A stretch of 64,000 bases of DNA from positions 816,016 through 880,015 of the forward strand of contig VXBM01000274.1 of the NCBI GenBank assembly GCA_013400155.1, read 5' to 3'. Under the pieces are notes generated by a model. The model was not told the DNA's origin and made no database searches. It saw only the letters and a list, made by a program, of their open reading frames with translations. The stretch is from Helopsaltes ochotensis. Taxonomy: Eukaryota; Chordata; Aves; Passeriformes; Locustellidae. Below are positions 27,401-42,400 of the stretch, piece by piece. The position numbers and the translations under genes were made by a program. The first letter of the stretch is position 1, and every line of letters begins with the position of its first letter.

Positions 27401-30400
27401 ATAGAAGCCTGAGGAAAAAATCTCCCCTAGGACAGATTCTTTCTGCCAGACTTATCACTTCAGGAATCTTTAGTGAGTGAAGCAATTTTACCCTTTGCTC
27501 CCTGTAACTTAGAGGGTAACTAGGAAAGTGTCCTTATTTCTACGACTTCTGAGGTAGATTTAGTCCCCCCAGGAGAGGGGTCTTTCTTGATCTCCTTCCC
27601 CCATTGCTTAATACACCACACGAAGTCCCTCTTAGAGAAGGAGCAGTTTTCCCCTCTCTGCCTAGGCTTGGCCTAGATTCCCCTCTCTGCAGAACCCAGG
27701 GCAAGGCACTCGGACTTCATGCTCCACCACACACACAGCATGCAGCATACAGAAAATAAAATAAATAAACAAAACTGATCCATCATCCATCACGTTCTCC
27801 ACAGATGCACACTGCTGCTGCACAAGCCTCAAGCCTCTTACACAGACTTACCCAGTGAAATAATGCCAAAGTTTACTAAGTTTTTTCATAGAAATGTGAA
27901 TTTTCTGGACTAGAATTCAGGGGAATGAATTAAAAAAAAAAAAAACACCCAAAAAACCAACAACCACCTAACTATTCAACTTCAAATTATCAAGTTCCCA
28001 CCATCAATTAAAATTTCCTTAGGCACATTACGTCACTTATCAAGCACCATTTCTAGTACCACAATGCTGATGGTACTCTGGCCACACTTAATTTAAGAGT
28101 AAACACTTGGGTTAATTGTTTGTCAGTCTCCAAAGGAAAAATAGTCAGTCAAGCACTACCATGTCCTGCAGTACTTTTCAAACAACTGCAACTCCTAGGC
28201 AGGAGTTTCATCCTTGGCTTTCACCCAGAGAAACAGGAAGTTTCTTCTCTGCACCTACACTTAGACCTTCCCTGGCAAGTTCTGCACTCAGATGCTGGCA
28301 CTGACCATTCTCAGTATTAAAACAAATGGATGGATGTCCCAAAAGTAAAGCAGAGTAACTGCCTAAAGACAGAGAGGGGTGAAAAATTAGAGATCCACAG
28401 TTTCAACTGGTGCTGGGAAGAAGAGTAAGTTGAAAAACACATGAAGGAAGGATTAGGGATCAGGGAGGGTAGGAAAAGTAGAAACAAAAGGAGTTTTGAT
28501 GATGGAAGCAAAGGAGATAAGAAAAGAGCCAGCTCCCTTCCCAATTCTGAAGATGAAAGAAAACTAAGGAACCCTTTTTTAACATCTCATGTGCAAATGC
28601 ATTTTCCACCTGCCAGGACTCCCAGACACACCCTGAGCTGATAGTAACCCAGTGCAAACAATACCACTCAGCAGACTGAAAAGACCTGAGGCAGCAGAGC
28701 AGGCTGCTCACGGGAGGTGCAGATCCCCATCCTTGGAGGTTTCCAGGACCACACTGGACAAACAAAGCTCTTCCCAACATGATCTCTATGTAGAGAAGAA
28801 CTACTGCGATACAGGTGCTGCTGTCTACTCCCTGTCCTCTTTTATCAAAAGAAATTACACCCACAACAAAATCTCCATTAATAGACAACTACCCATACAA
28901 AAATCAAGCCTGTCAAAGGTAGTTTAAATGAGGTAACTTCAAGGCTGGAAATCTTTTCTAAAGGAAGCATTGCTAAGGGAAGGTTTGAATTGGCCCACAC
29001 AACCTTTTGAAGGAAATCTGTATCACTGAAGCAAAGGAATTCTGTATTTTTCTTCTCAGTAATAAAGGTTTGGTGTCGAGGGGGCTGGTTTGTGATTAAA
29101 AAAAAAGGTCACTGATATTGATCCTGTATTTATCCTTATTCAGCAAACTGAAAAACAGTGATGATCAGTTCTATTCCACATCCAGTTGGAAAAATACATT
29201 GTCAGCATCTACGTATGTGAAATGTACTTGCAAACCTATGATTTCTGGAGCAGTAAACAAAGAGCTCACCACAATTTAACAAAGGAACTTCCTGTACATC
29301 TCCTACAGAAAAGCCCGAGGAGTCCCTGCAGGACTGCACCTCCTGAGAAGAATTTCAGTGTCACACATTTCATCTCTTCAAATCATATCAATGTTGAAAA
29401 GCAGAGAGTTCCTGTCAAGCTCGTGTCATGACAATAAAAACAACTATAATAAACACTACAGTTTACAAAGTCTAAAATAAGTCCAAACTTTATACAGGTC
29501 CAATAGGGACTAAACAAGATCCAGGTTGCTTGTCCTTATATTTCTATAGATTTATTTAGCTATTTAAATTTTAAAATTTTGCAGGTTCCAGAGGAAACTT
29601 GGTGATATCTCTTACCAAATTCTGTATCTGACTTCAGCTAGTAAATTAGACTTGTCCACTGCAAAAGCAGTTTGGGGGTTTTAACAATGTAGTATGGCAA
29701 CCTTAATAGAATTTATTACGTAGTTAATATTTTGCTTAGAAATAACAAAGTCAGTGTTACACGTCAGACCTCACATTAATTAATTTGCACCTTGCAGCAG
29801 GAAATGAATTTATTAAACCATGGTCCAAATACTCAAATTTTGCTAAGAACACGCACAAAACAGAAGATGCTCATCTGCAGAAATGCAGAATTCTCTCAAG
29901 CAGTTTTACAAACCCCTCCTTCTCTCCTGCACATAAAAAAATTGTAACTATTCCTCACTAGAAGCCCCTAAGGAAGCAATTAGCAGATTAGGAGAGCTCT
30001 ACCCAGTGCCCACTGAAAAGATTCGACACACAGGGACTTTTCCCTCTCCACTTGAGATAGTTTTGAAATGCCATGAAAAGTAATTACCACTAAATCTCAT
30101 CTCTGAGTATAACTGACAAAATACAAAATTAATCAGATTGAAGCAATTAACATTTATATGCTATTACCCAACTATCTAATTATACAAAGCTTGATGAACA
30201 ATCCCAGCCTTCCCAGTTTAACAGTCACTTGGTGTGTAAAAAAGAACATTTTGTTTGATCTTCATGTGCAAGATGAGGAAATTATTCCATACTGTATTTC
30301 CACAGATAGGTTTTGTTGTTTTGTTTTGGCTTTAACTAGAATGGGTGAAAATTATTTACATTTCTTTTCCCGTATTAAATGGATTTTGAAGCGCACTTTT

Positions 30401-33400
30401 GAAACTGTAAGGTATTATTATCAAAGACCCCTTGCACAAAAATATGGGATGGAACATTTATTTCTTTTTTAAGGAAATTTCCAAACTGCAATACTAAATA
30501 AGATAGACACTAGGATTGCCATAGTTGACTGCTACCCTTACAATTACCTGCACATATACAAAAATATTTTCTAAATATGTTCAGTCTTAATACAATAACT
30601 GAAGAACATGGAATCATTGATTGCAGGCATATAATTCCAACTAGTGTACACATATGTGAGTACCTATGTTAAACTAGATAAAAACCAAGCCATTTTTAAT
30701 AAAACTCAACCTAAATAATGTTATTTATGGAGTTAAATAACTAGACTATAAAATACTAACTTACAAACACTAATCTGTTCCAAAAGACTCATGTGTTCTG
30801 GGGGTTCTTAGTGTCACTTATTCAAATCAAGCAGAGGACAACTTTTTACAGATACAGTGAGACCACTTGTAAAAGTTTGTAACAGCAGAAGACAAATTAA
30901 ACTCAGGGCTTCTAGCCAAACTCTGCTAAGCTATTTTCAATGACAATTTCCTCTGGTAAAAGACAGACTAACAGTAAGCAGGCAAATATTTACTTCTGAT
31001 ATTTACTGGTGCTTGAGGGGAGAATTTGAGAATGGCATCTGGCTGAATGAACACATCATAGTCATCCCCCCGTGAGAATGTTTAGTTAATTTTTCTGTGT
31101 CAATTATTTCTTAGCTACGTAAATCAGTAAGACACTACAACTTAAAGACTAAATTTTTACACCTTCAAAATTTGGTGAAGTTATGAATGGATCTTTCCTC
31201 TGCAAATCCTACATTGGGTGAACAATGAAAAATACAGCAAAGAGAAAACTTCATTTATCAGGAAATTAAACTCCTTTAGTAAGTTACACTGCCAAGTTTT
31301 TCCATACAAACTTTGACAAGTTTAAACAGCCTCACTCTTTTTAAGGTTGGTATAATTACATTTTTATTGAAAACTAATTTTAAAGCCTGTATTTTTCTTT
31401 TTAGCTGGTGACATTTATCAGTAGCTCAAACTTCCAAGTCATTGTTTTGGTTTGCAATACTGTCTCTTCACACTGGCCTCTTAGTTTTGATTGACTTTGT
31501 TAACATCCTTTCTACCTTGCTCTCCCCACAGCCTGCAGCACTGACAACAGAGGCACACAAGCTCAGCTGCAGCACAGATGAAGTGGGTGAGTCAAACCAG
31601 ATAATAAACCAGCTCTGAAGTCCTGCTGAAAGGAATGATCTGCAGCTCCAAAGCAGCTGATAAAGTTACCTGAGTATTTATCAATTAAAATAACTTTGAC
31701 AAGAAGATTAACTCAATTACTCAAGTATTTAAATGGTTTTAAACCAGTTATTTTAAAACCTTTTATGAGAGCACAGCTTTGACAGTGTGAGTTTTAGGGC
31801 TACAAATCACATGCCTTGTCCTTGCTAAATGACCCAGTTTGTACCAGTTTGGGGAGATATATTCTACTTTTTTTTTCCTTTTAGAATTTGGTTTTTCACT
31901 TCCATTTCATTTTGAAAAACCACTTTGAAAACCTTACCTCCTGTAAGGCTGCAATTTATCCTACGCTCTGTGGACAGCACAAGAATTCCATATTGAGAGC
32001 ATGGGCTGCTTTTCATCCCTGTTCCACGGACAGGATGTGCCAGCATGGGTTACTCAGCAGGGAGAAGAGCTCTGTCTGAGCACCTCCTTTACCGACTGGC
32101 CTTTGGGAACCTCCCACAAGAGCTGCACAGGACTCTGGAGCCCTTGAAATTTCAAATTGCAGGTTGGTAAGCTCATGCATTGGCATATGTTTCAAGCATT
32201 GACTTGCCCCTTATTACGTGAACAGCAATCCTGCTCCTCTCTTAGCTCCTCGAAGAAAGAAAAATTAGCACCCTGCTAGAGAAGACATCTCATCTAAGAA
32301 CACAGATGTAAATTGCCTAATTTATCACTGTTGGCACTGCAGGCTACAGAGGATAAAAGTATACACTTTTGCTAGCAATTCTCAAGGATTTATACTTTAT
32401 TTATATCAACATGTGGGACTACTCAGTGGTCAGAAGCTCAGCAAAGCAAAGAGAAATGGCCAATCCGAAGGCCCACAGGCCCCAAATAAAGCACAGGCAT
32501 TTAATTTAATGAGCTATGCTTTGATATTCAACATTAAACACAAATATTGGGAATGACATTCTCTCATAGGTAACCAAAGCTCTGCATTTGAACTAAGAAG
32601 GAGGGGAACAGAGGGAATCCTGGTAGTTTTGTAGCACAAGTAATATGGGCCAGGTCAATGCCAGATGCATGCACAGATGCACATGTTTACCTACCTGATA
32701 TTTCAAATTTCACCAATTCCAGTTCCACAATGCAGTGTGCTCAGGAAACATTAAAAAGTGGGAAACAGTGACAGAGATCCCAAGCTAAAGAAAATGTTTT
32801 GGTAAATAATTATCTGTTCGTATTTACATTTGTCATATTTCCAGTTCAAAACGAGCAAAATACTTTTCTTAGCACAAACAAGAGATAAAGTGATGGCATG
32901 GTTTTCAAATAGCAAGGCAGAAGTTTTAACTGCACTAAGTTTTCATTATATCCTCTAAACGTTAAGATGGACAAGGAGAACAGGCTTCTGAGGCTACATC
33001 AGTCTTATCATGTAAGACATGAAACTTATTAGCAATCAGCTGTAAGTTTAGGATGACACAAGAATTTGAAACAAGAGCTAACCTTTTCATTTGATTGTCT
33101 TCTTTTCTTTAGTTGAATGAGATCTGTTTCCACCTTTTCGGCCAACTCCAGCTTCCTCTTGTTCCTCTTAAAAGCTGCTAAACTAAACCCTATAAAAATA
33201 GTTCAAAAGCACGTAACTAAGTAAAATTTACTAATTTAAAGCAAATATTGATAAGTCGACATTTTGAAGGACACATCCCCCACTTCTTTACTGACGCAAA
33301 AAGCATCACTAAAAAGCCAAAGCCTAAGTATTCAAGTTTCAGTACATGATGTTCACATCTTTTCCTAAGATAAAAAGCTCTATTATTGTTCAGCAACAGC

Positions 33401-36400
33401 GATGAGTAAAATATCTGCTAGAAACACAGCGTGAACACATGGAAGCTGGTCTAAATATCTTTGGCAAAGAAGCAGCACTGCACAGAAAGAGAACAGAGTA
33501 AGTGGCTTGTGTTAAAATTGTTTTTGACTGCTGACAAGTAAATAGATACCATGTGAGCTCATTCTGATAGCCATAAAATTAGGCTACTATTTTATTACCT
33601 TAATCACACATCTGTATGTTTACCCATGTATTTAAAGCCACGCACAAGTCTAGCAGTAGTTTATGCTCCATAATCCAACACAGTCTAAAGACCACCTAGG
33701 TCTCAAGCAGACAAACATCTACTTTCCACATCTAAGCCCCACATTCAGAAGGGAAGTGCTCTCTAAAGTGGACTAAAAAGTAAAATTGTTATGTTTAAGA
33801 GACCAAAATGACATGTTCCTGTTTTAGAAGTTTCAGTTCATGAACAAATTGCAGATATTGACATATTTAGTTTAAATTAGTTTTGACTCAATATCGTCCC
33901 CAGGCTGCTTTAACATCCTCTGTAAAATGTAAAGAGGTGGTGGGGAGAAAATGTCTTTTGTCACTTGTTTCACCACACCAAATCACGCTATTGGGAGAGC
34001 AGAGCAATCTGAATCTTTCACTTACACAAGTAAGTCACAAATTCAACGAAAACGAAAAAACACAGGTTGTTCTATAAACTTCAAAAAATGCCATTTTAAA
34101 TGAAATTCTGAATATAGCTACATCACTGTTATCCAGAAGACTGGAACAGCTGCATGCAGTCTATTAATAAACTTAATATTGCAGAGCCAATGGAACCCAG
34201 AGCTTTCATTTTAAATTCTCACAAAGTACAGAGACAGTGAGCATTTTACTTTGAAACTTCTCCACACAGGTGTCAAATTCACCTAGTGAACTCTCTTTTA
34301 ATCACGTTTTGAAGTATATAAAACCGGGCCTTAACATACACACAGTTAGTTATTCAAGTATGTAACTCAAAAAGTAGTGAGAAAGCTGGCATTTCTCTCC
34401 AAAAACCTAATGAATATCAATTTTTTACAAATGTAAACTTGTATTAATCTGCCATCACCAAGAAAGGAATTCATTCTACTACACGGAGCTGATTAATGCA
34501 GGTACTTAGGACAACACATTTCTGTTTGAAATGAGGACAAAGAGGTAAAACCTGACTACTTGATAAGGGGGAGCAGGCAAAGAATCATTTTAGTCAAGTA
34601 CTAATTGGCAGTGGGGAGAAACAAACGAAAAACTTCTCACAGATCGCGAACTTGGTAAACAGAAGCGCCCCAAAATAAACTAAGCTAGCACAATGTTTTT
34701 AAGAGAATTTTTCAACAGGAGAACTTGTAAGTTGACACAAGTTCAGCAAACACCTATGGGCAGAGCTATAGGGGATAAGAATGGTGCCTGGCCTTGGTGT
34801 TCCTCCAAAGCAGGCATTACACAGGGATGAATCTGCCTGAGCCTGTTACCTGCTGCTGCCACTGCCTCTGACAAGCTGGAAAAAAAGGGGACCCAGAGAG
34901 GCACAAGGGAGCAGGAGCCCACACATGCAAACCTGAACAGCTTCCCTTTACTTCAGAGCCGAACGTCAGCAGTGTCCTGAACCCCTCTGCAGTGTCTGCA
35001 CGTTCACCAGCTCAAATACATGCACAGAGATCACACCAAATACAGAGAACACATGGACCAGCTCCAGGCTGCCCTGCCAGCTGCACACAGTGCTGCTATA
35101 TGGGCTCTCAGCGTCTCCATTCCATCTATACCTTGGTAACATATTTATCCTGCCATTTTTCCACAACACACAAAATTCTCCAAGCTTGAGAGGTATTTCA
35201 CTCACCTAAGACCGCGGTCCCTAGCTAAGCAATTAATTTTCAGAGGTTACCCTGTGCTTTAAGATTGTTTGTCTTTTCAAAACAAGCAAAAACCTGAAGA
35301 CTTACTCTGAATGATCTGGTAACAGGAACATCTTATCTGCATTGTTAATTCAAAGTGGAATCAGTAAGTTGTGAAATACAGGGCAGAAAAAAAGGCATTA
35401 CTAATAAAGAAGTACACATCTCTTGGGCCATGTCAGACAGACACGTGAAGACAGCTTTCTAGCAACATTTAATGATGTAGGTTGGAAGGGATATTAGGAG
35501 GTTGTGTAGTCCAACCTCCAAAACAAAAAACCCAAATCCAATTTAAAAGGATTTGTCAGATTCTGAGTGTTTTCAACAATGGAGATTTCACAACTCCTCT
35601 GGGCCTCTGCTTCAATTTGATCAGGTTTAAATAAATGAGGGATTAATTCATACTCTTCAGTTCTGTTCAGTTTACCATCAAACATCATACCTTTCATACC
35701 TGTGAGGGAATGTCAGTCTGGTCAGACATCCCCTAGCAGGGAAATTCTTGTGCTCAGGCTACATTCAACTTCAGAATAGTTATTAGTAGTAACTTTCATC
35801 TAAAAGGTGAAGATTTTGTTTTAGCAAGGACTGATGAAGAACAGCCTTTCATTATTTAAGGAAAATAATTACTAGCAGTAATTATCAATTCCACTTAGCA
35901 GGATAAGCCAGTTAATACCTCAAAAGTCACTAAATAACCATGAAATAAAGGACCAGGTTACAACTCAAAACCTGGCAATTTTTTCCTCTGGTAGTTTTAT
36001 GTCCAGTTTCAATTTTATGCCTTGACTCTTACTTGAATCTTAAATTTGGGCTTTTTCTCTCCAGAATAAGGGAATAAAGACCAAAGGAATAAAGGATGCC
36101 TGCCTCAGTTTATTCCTGCCTTTGTGATGTTCTATCTATGTAAAACCACTATAAATGCCTTTAAAACGAACAGTACTCTCATTGCTTCAACTTGGTCTAC
36201 TAGTGACAAAAGAAACTGAGGAACACAAGTGAGCTTCAAACTGCACACATGAAAGATGAAATTAGGAGTTTTTTGAAAACATCCTCGAAGTTTGGTCCTT
36301 GACAAAGAACATATTAAAACATTAAATTAAAACATTTCACAAACTAAAATACAATCCAGGATTCAAATGTGCTTGGTTAACAACGCACACACAACATGGA

Positions 36401-39400
36401 AAACAACTCACAGAAAATTTATTTTGAAAATAAGCACTACAGACAGAAAGAAAACACACTTATACACAGTTTGAGTTCATAGTTCACATTAAATCTAAAA
36501 CAAAACCTCAACTTGGCGGTGCAAGGGCACTACAAAATTTCATTTCTCCTTAATGACAGTATAAAAACCACTCTCACCTTCTCCAACCAGACAGTGTATT
36601 CCAAGCTTGAGAAAAGGAAAGGGTCACAACACAGTGATGAAGACAGGCATGTTTTCCTAAAACAAATGCAATATAGCTACATCAGCCTGACGTTGCCTGG
36701 GTCAAGGAGGAAGGGAAGTCAGAGAAGCAGAATTTACTGACTGGGGAGAAAGCTAGGAAGAGAGGTAAGGGAGCTGATGAATTTTAGCTTGAAGTTTTAG
36801 ATCACAGCCCAGTGGTATCGTTGTTGAAATCTATGGAAAGGTATTTAGTAAAACGTCCTTTGATTTTGCTCAGGAATTTAAAAGTTCAGATGTAATTCAA
36901 ACAAGTACTTTCAGATAAAATCCCTGGCAAGTACTACCCTACCCAGTAACAACATGTACACTCCACATCACGCTTAGAAAAATTGAGGATTGAGTCTTGG
37001 GAGCCACAGAGTACAACCAGCCCATCTGTTCTGCTCCCTCATGTATGCACCTACTGGCATAAATAAACTGCCTCAGAGCTGCTGGGAGAGGAAGGAAAGA
37101 AAGAAAAAAGCCCCACAGCTTCACAAAATGACGGTTCCTGTTTAAATACCATTCTCAGGCCTTATCCAGACTAAGGACTTAATGAGTGACAACTGTAACA
37201 CATCAGAACCAAAGTATTACAAAACAAATCCAACTTCATTTACAGTATTTATCACATATTCCTGCCTGGCAGCATGGGGTGCCTCTTCTGGAACAAATCA
37301 TCTTCAAGGATGATCTGGAAACACCTTCCTAACCCTGCACATTTCCCCTTCAGCCCCCAAGATACCAACAGGAGAGGCTCACATGTACTCTGCAATTTGG
37401 GTGTAACTGTGCAAGCCAGGGGAGGCACTGGTGCGATATTTGGTCAAGGCAGAGGTGAGAAAACTGGAGGGATTTGCCTGGGAGAAGCTTCAGTGGCTGA
37501 GCACAGAACAGGTGGAAGCAGCTCCTGCTCAACACCACTCGCCTGCAGGAGAGGCTGGCATTAGAGGATGTGGTATCAGAACGTGCACTTGATAATATTT
37601 ATCTGTAAATGCAGAAGGAAAGTCTCACAGGCTCATCTTGTTCAAAGCTAAGACTGCTGTAGATGTTCAAAAGGTTCTGATGTTCCTGGATACCCTGATG
37701 AGAAAGGGCCACAAGATCCCCATTACATAATTAATTAGCACAAGATCCATCTCCTAAACCATTACTGCTGGACAATAAATATACCTTTTTTACAGGCTTT
37801 TTTCATCATTGTCACCACCTAACAAAGAGATGAAAAAGTAGTTTTCAGCAAGCAGGTCACTGGAAGAGATCATTAGTCTCTGAGTCAGTTCAGAGACCTC
37901 TTTGCCATAAAACTTCCATGTTATTTACTCATCTCCTGTAGTCTGATCACTCCCTTAACTCCTTTAACCAATACACTACGTACAACTCAAAATTTAATCA
38001 AAAATCCTGGCAGTTCCATTAGATAATGATACAATGACTAAGTAAATGAAACACAACTGTATTCCCCGTTCCACATAGCTCTTCAGAAGTTTTTCTTAGT
38101 CACCTTTCACAGCCCATTAGAAATGATTCAGAGAGCACAGGCAAACGAAAAGCAGACTTGACCTATACATGGAGTCCTTGAAATTACTGAATTGTACATA
38201 CAGAGCTAAATAAAAACATTAAGACATCTTTTCATTTTTTCAGTAATGGTACAATTGATACATATCTACTTGTCAATTCTAGCCCTGTGTACTTTAAACA
38301 GGCCTGCAGATAACAGGCTGTTTATTAGAATATACTGTTAATCTCTTGCCCAAAGTTAATGCAAAACATTTTTACTATGAAGTCAACATTTCCTCAAAAT
38401 CTCCATGCTTTTATAAGCCGCATCTATTCCTTTATTTATTTTCAATAAGGTTGAAAATTTTGAAAATAGCTATGTGAACAACTATATTTGCAAACAGAGG
38501 TAGGAAAAACAAATTTTTAGCACCACTAAATGACAAATCAAGTTCAGGACAACATTCAAGCCTTCCTGGTTACAGTGGTGGAACAGCAAGCTGGGAACAC
38601 AAATAACAAATACAAACTATCACACACATGACAACTTATTATGCAACTAAACACCATGCAACCAGTAAGTGTTCAGCAATTCTTGTTTAAAATCAAACTA
38701 TAAATTGAAAATGTTAAGAAAATTCCAGTAATATTTTTAGATTTTTGAAGCAGAGACAGAGCTTTGACCAATCATATAGCACCCCCTGGCAGACAGTGCT
38801 TAGAGTCAGCTGGGAGAAGCTTTCTGCATTTTATCTTTCTATTTCATATTAAAAGAGAATGCAACTATTGGAGAAGAGAATTGAAAAGGAATATACTAAC
38901 AAATTAGTTAACCCACAGGAATTCAAATGATTTTGTGAAGAATTCTGTTGAGTAATTGCTAAAATAAATGACACAAATGAAAACAGACAGATGAAAATAA
39001 GTTTCTTTTTAACAAAGCTATTTTAAATGCCAAATTAACACCATTTAGGCTTGTGTTGGGACTAAAAGACTAGTAGAAATAGCTTCCATGTTGCTATACT
39101 TTGACAGAAACAGCAACACGAATAGGGGGGAAAAGGCACTTGGCAAAGGCATATTAAAAAATAACCCATCTCTCAGAGCACTACTCTATAATCTGTTCTT
39201 TACAGCACAAACTCAGGGTAAACTGGACATAGCATTTCTTACAACTTCCTGCAAGAAATCTTGTTTTTGATCAAGCAGCCTTTCCTGAGCCTGGAAGGTT
39301 TTCATTTCAAGTATCTCAGGCACTTCGGCCCAACCTTTTTCCCCACTAACTCTCTCGTTCTGATTTCAGCAAGTGACCCTGCAATATTGTCTCCAAATCC

Positions 39401-42400
39401 AGGGAGGATTTGCATCATGTATTCAGACTAACCAAGCTTCCTAACCAAATCCCCAAAACCCTGGAGTTTCTCTCCAAATCTTTCATCCTCCCTCCAAAAA
39501 CAAAGAAAAAAATGGTCGGAGCCACTGCCTGAAATTCATAGCACAGTTCCAGCAGTATGGCAAATGTTTTTCTTAAGACAGTAATAATGAAGTAATGAGA
39601 GAACGGGGAGTGAGGTGAGATTTGGGGTTTTGCAGGAGAGGCAGGCAATACTGGTGGTCAGGGAGACATACAGTGTCACTAGAAACAGCACAGCCTGCAC
39701 TACACTCATCCAGAAAAGAATCTCCCTCATTAAAGAATCCAAGCAGCCCTAAGATAAACAGGAATTTCCTTGCATGCACACAGTTAGTTTAAAAAAAGAA
39801 AAAGTAACAAAGCACAAGTAAAGAAATGGTCTGTTACCAGAAACAGGATTTCTAACCAACCCATAGCCCCCAGTCTGTTGAACACTGTGTGATTTTACTG
39901 ATGACACTAAGTTTTTGAAGGTAATTAGAGAATTGGACTGAAGGAGGATTCTCAGTAGGATTCTGACAATGAAGTAGCAGCTTTTTATTCAGCATGTCTC
40001 AAATAATAACAATGAGGAAACTCATATTCATAAAGGTTTTCGCAGGTGCTGGAAACTAATATGGGTTCAAAAGGAAACAAAAATTTCATGTCAGAAAATG
40101 CCATTGTTTACTTTCCATATATGCAGGAGTCACTAACAAGTCAGGAATAATATAAATTACAGGGGAAGGGAAGCAAATACTTGCTCTGTTCTTACATCCT
40201 TCCTTAAGCATCTGATTTGTGGCTACTGTAGGACTGCAGTTAACAAGTTGTGTGGATCCCCTGCTGCTGGTTTTGCTCTTATACAATATTATTCACTGGG
40301 GTGCTCACAGTCACTCTCAGATTGTTAAGAGCTACAAGTCTGCTGCATGAGTAGGTGCCCTCCTTCTCTTTCCCTCTGAAGATTTAACACTGTAAGCAAA
40401 TGCAAGATGCTGTCTTACACCGTGTTATCTTTGTCAAAGATAATTTGCATCTATTATAGGCTGAGCTGATAATTTCAGATAGAAGTGGTTTGGTTATTAC
40501 CAGTGCAGGCACCCATACTGGCAGTTGAGGATGTACCTCAGATTTACGTTGCATATTTAAAGTGTACTTTGAGCATTTTTGAGAGACTGCATTGTACAGT
40601 AATTCAGCATTTCTAAATTGTAATTACACATTAACACTTGAATTATACTTTCAAAGCAGTCTCTCTAGCACAGGGCAACAAAGTGCTGGGATAAGCCAGT
40701 ATAGGCTCAGTACTGGCAGGCTCTAGTTTGGGCAGGGATTAATAAATTCAGCCTCCTTGCAGACTATGGGCCATACAGACAGATCACATTTCAAGTGTTT
40801 GGGGTTTTTTAAAACCACCCACTCTGTACACTGGAAAGTCACCAGATTTCTACAAATGGTAGAAATCCCATTTCCTCACACACTTGACAAACCAAAGAAG
40901 AAAAAGCACGTGAGCCTTGACAAAACCTTGATGTAATTCAACAGGTAACATCATTTAAATCACGCTCCTGACTTTGGTGCTCAGATACTTTGATAGTTCT
41001 GAGAGAATTATGGGGCGTGACTGCCAAGCTGATCGTGACCCTTTCTTTGATGCTGATCCCAGGGAAGCTCCATCCGTGCAAACCAACCACCCAATCCCCC
41101 TGCCCTACTTACAGCAGCTATAGCATTACTCTTCTCATCTCAGGCCCAAGGAAAAGGAGACAGAATAAGGCAACTTCAAGAATATATTTCCCATGTGCAG
41201 CACACAGAAGCCAAAACACGCACGTAGCTCTCCCTGCCAATACTTCCTGCAAATACAGGTCTAAGTTTGGATTAGAGGTTTTGGGGGGATTTCGGTTCGG
41301 TTGTTTGTAAACAAGTTACTAAACATATTTTCCTGACGTTTGGCAATTAGCTCAGTTCTATTCAGAAGATGTGTGATTCCTAGTTAATTTATCCCCCATT
41401 CTCCATGCAAACTTGACCACAGCAATGTTAGCAAGCATAATCAAAAAAGCCTCCTTTTTTTGAAGGTTGGTACATTATTTAACAAAACAGCTCGCTTCAG
41501 ATGACAACTCTTTGTGGTTACTTGGAAACAACATTTTCTTTGATTGTTTCTTAAGCATATCTAACTTTCCTTTCCATGGTAACATTGGATAAATTTAATT
41601 TGGCTTTCTACATGTTACCTGTGAGAGAGTTTCCAATTTCACTTGCAAGAATCCCATGTTGTTAATGGTAATTTTCCAATCCCACTGACCAGAGGTCAAT
41701 CAAGTACAAGATTTACTTTGCTAAGGATTGGGACAGGAATCAGTCTAACATTTTTTAGGTTTTTGTTTACTCTTGCTTTTTTTTTTTTCAAAGAAAAAAA
41801 ACTCAGATATACTACCATTAATAATGATAACTGCAAAATTAACTTGTCAGTCCTGGTTTACTGCAAATTGTTTTGCTAAATGGAAGTACGCTGAATGTAC
41901 TGCAGAGACAAAATGCAATTAGTGGTCTTCTGGAGCAGGATTGTGAAAATGCATTGGCTGGGATGGTTCTTCCGATGTTTCTCCAATATAAATTCACAGT
42001 ATGGATTAGGCAAACCAAACTAGCAGTGGCCATCCCTATTTTTAAATTGTAATGTGTAGATTTGCTCTGACTCGGGTACATTGTAGCTAGCAAATATATC
42101 ACCTGGCAATTAATGTCCCAATCTAATCACGTCTGTCACAATAGAAACACACTGGTACTAGAAACAGTTGGAATCTGTGCCTGCAAGCAGAATTAGTCAA
42201 GGCAACTTCTTGGTGAAGAACCCTCCTGCATCTCAGTAGCAACTACTTTCCTAAAAAGAAAAGAAGAAAGAAGAAAAAAAAAGGCAAACCCCCTCCCTTG
42301 CCCCCCAATAAAAAACTTCAAAGCTTTAGGTGTTTTTACTCTTTCTAGAGCCACAGAAATAAAGGTCTTCTGCTTGACTCAGCACAACAGTTGTTCTGCA

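Noticed and set aside
28460..28888. 142-codon minus-strand frame
   Set aside because: It crosses the degraded CR1 fragment in antisense and has no recognisable similarity or plausible splice context with TASP1.
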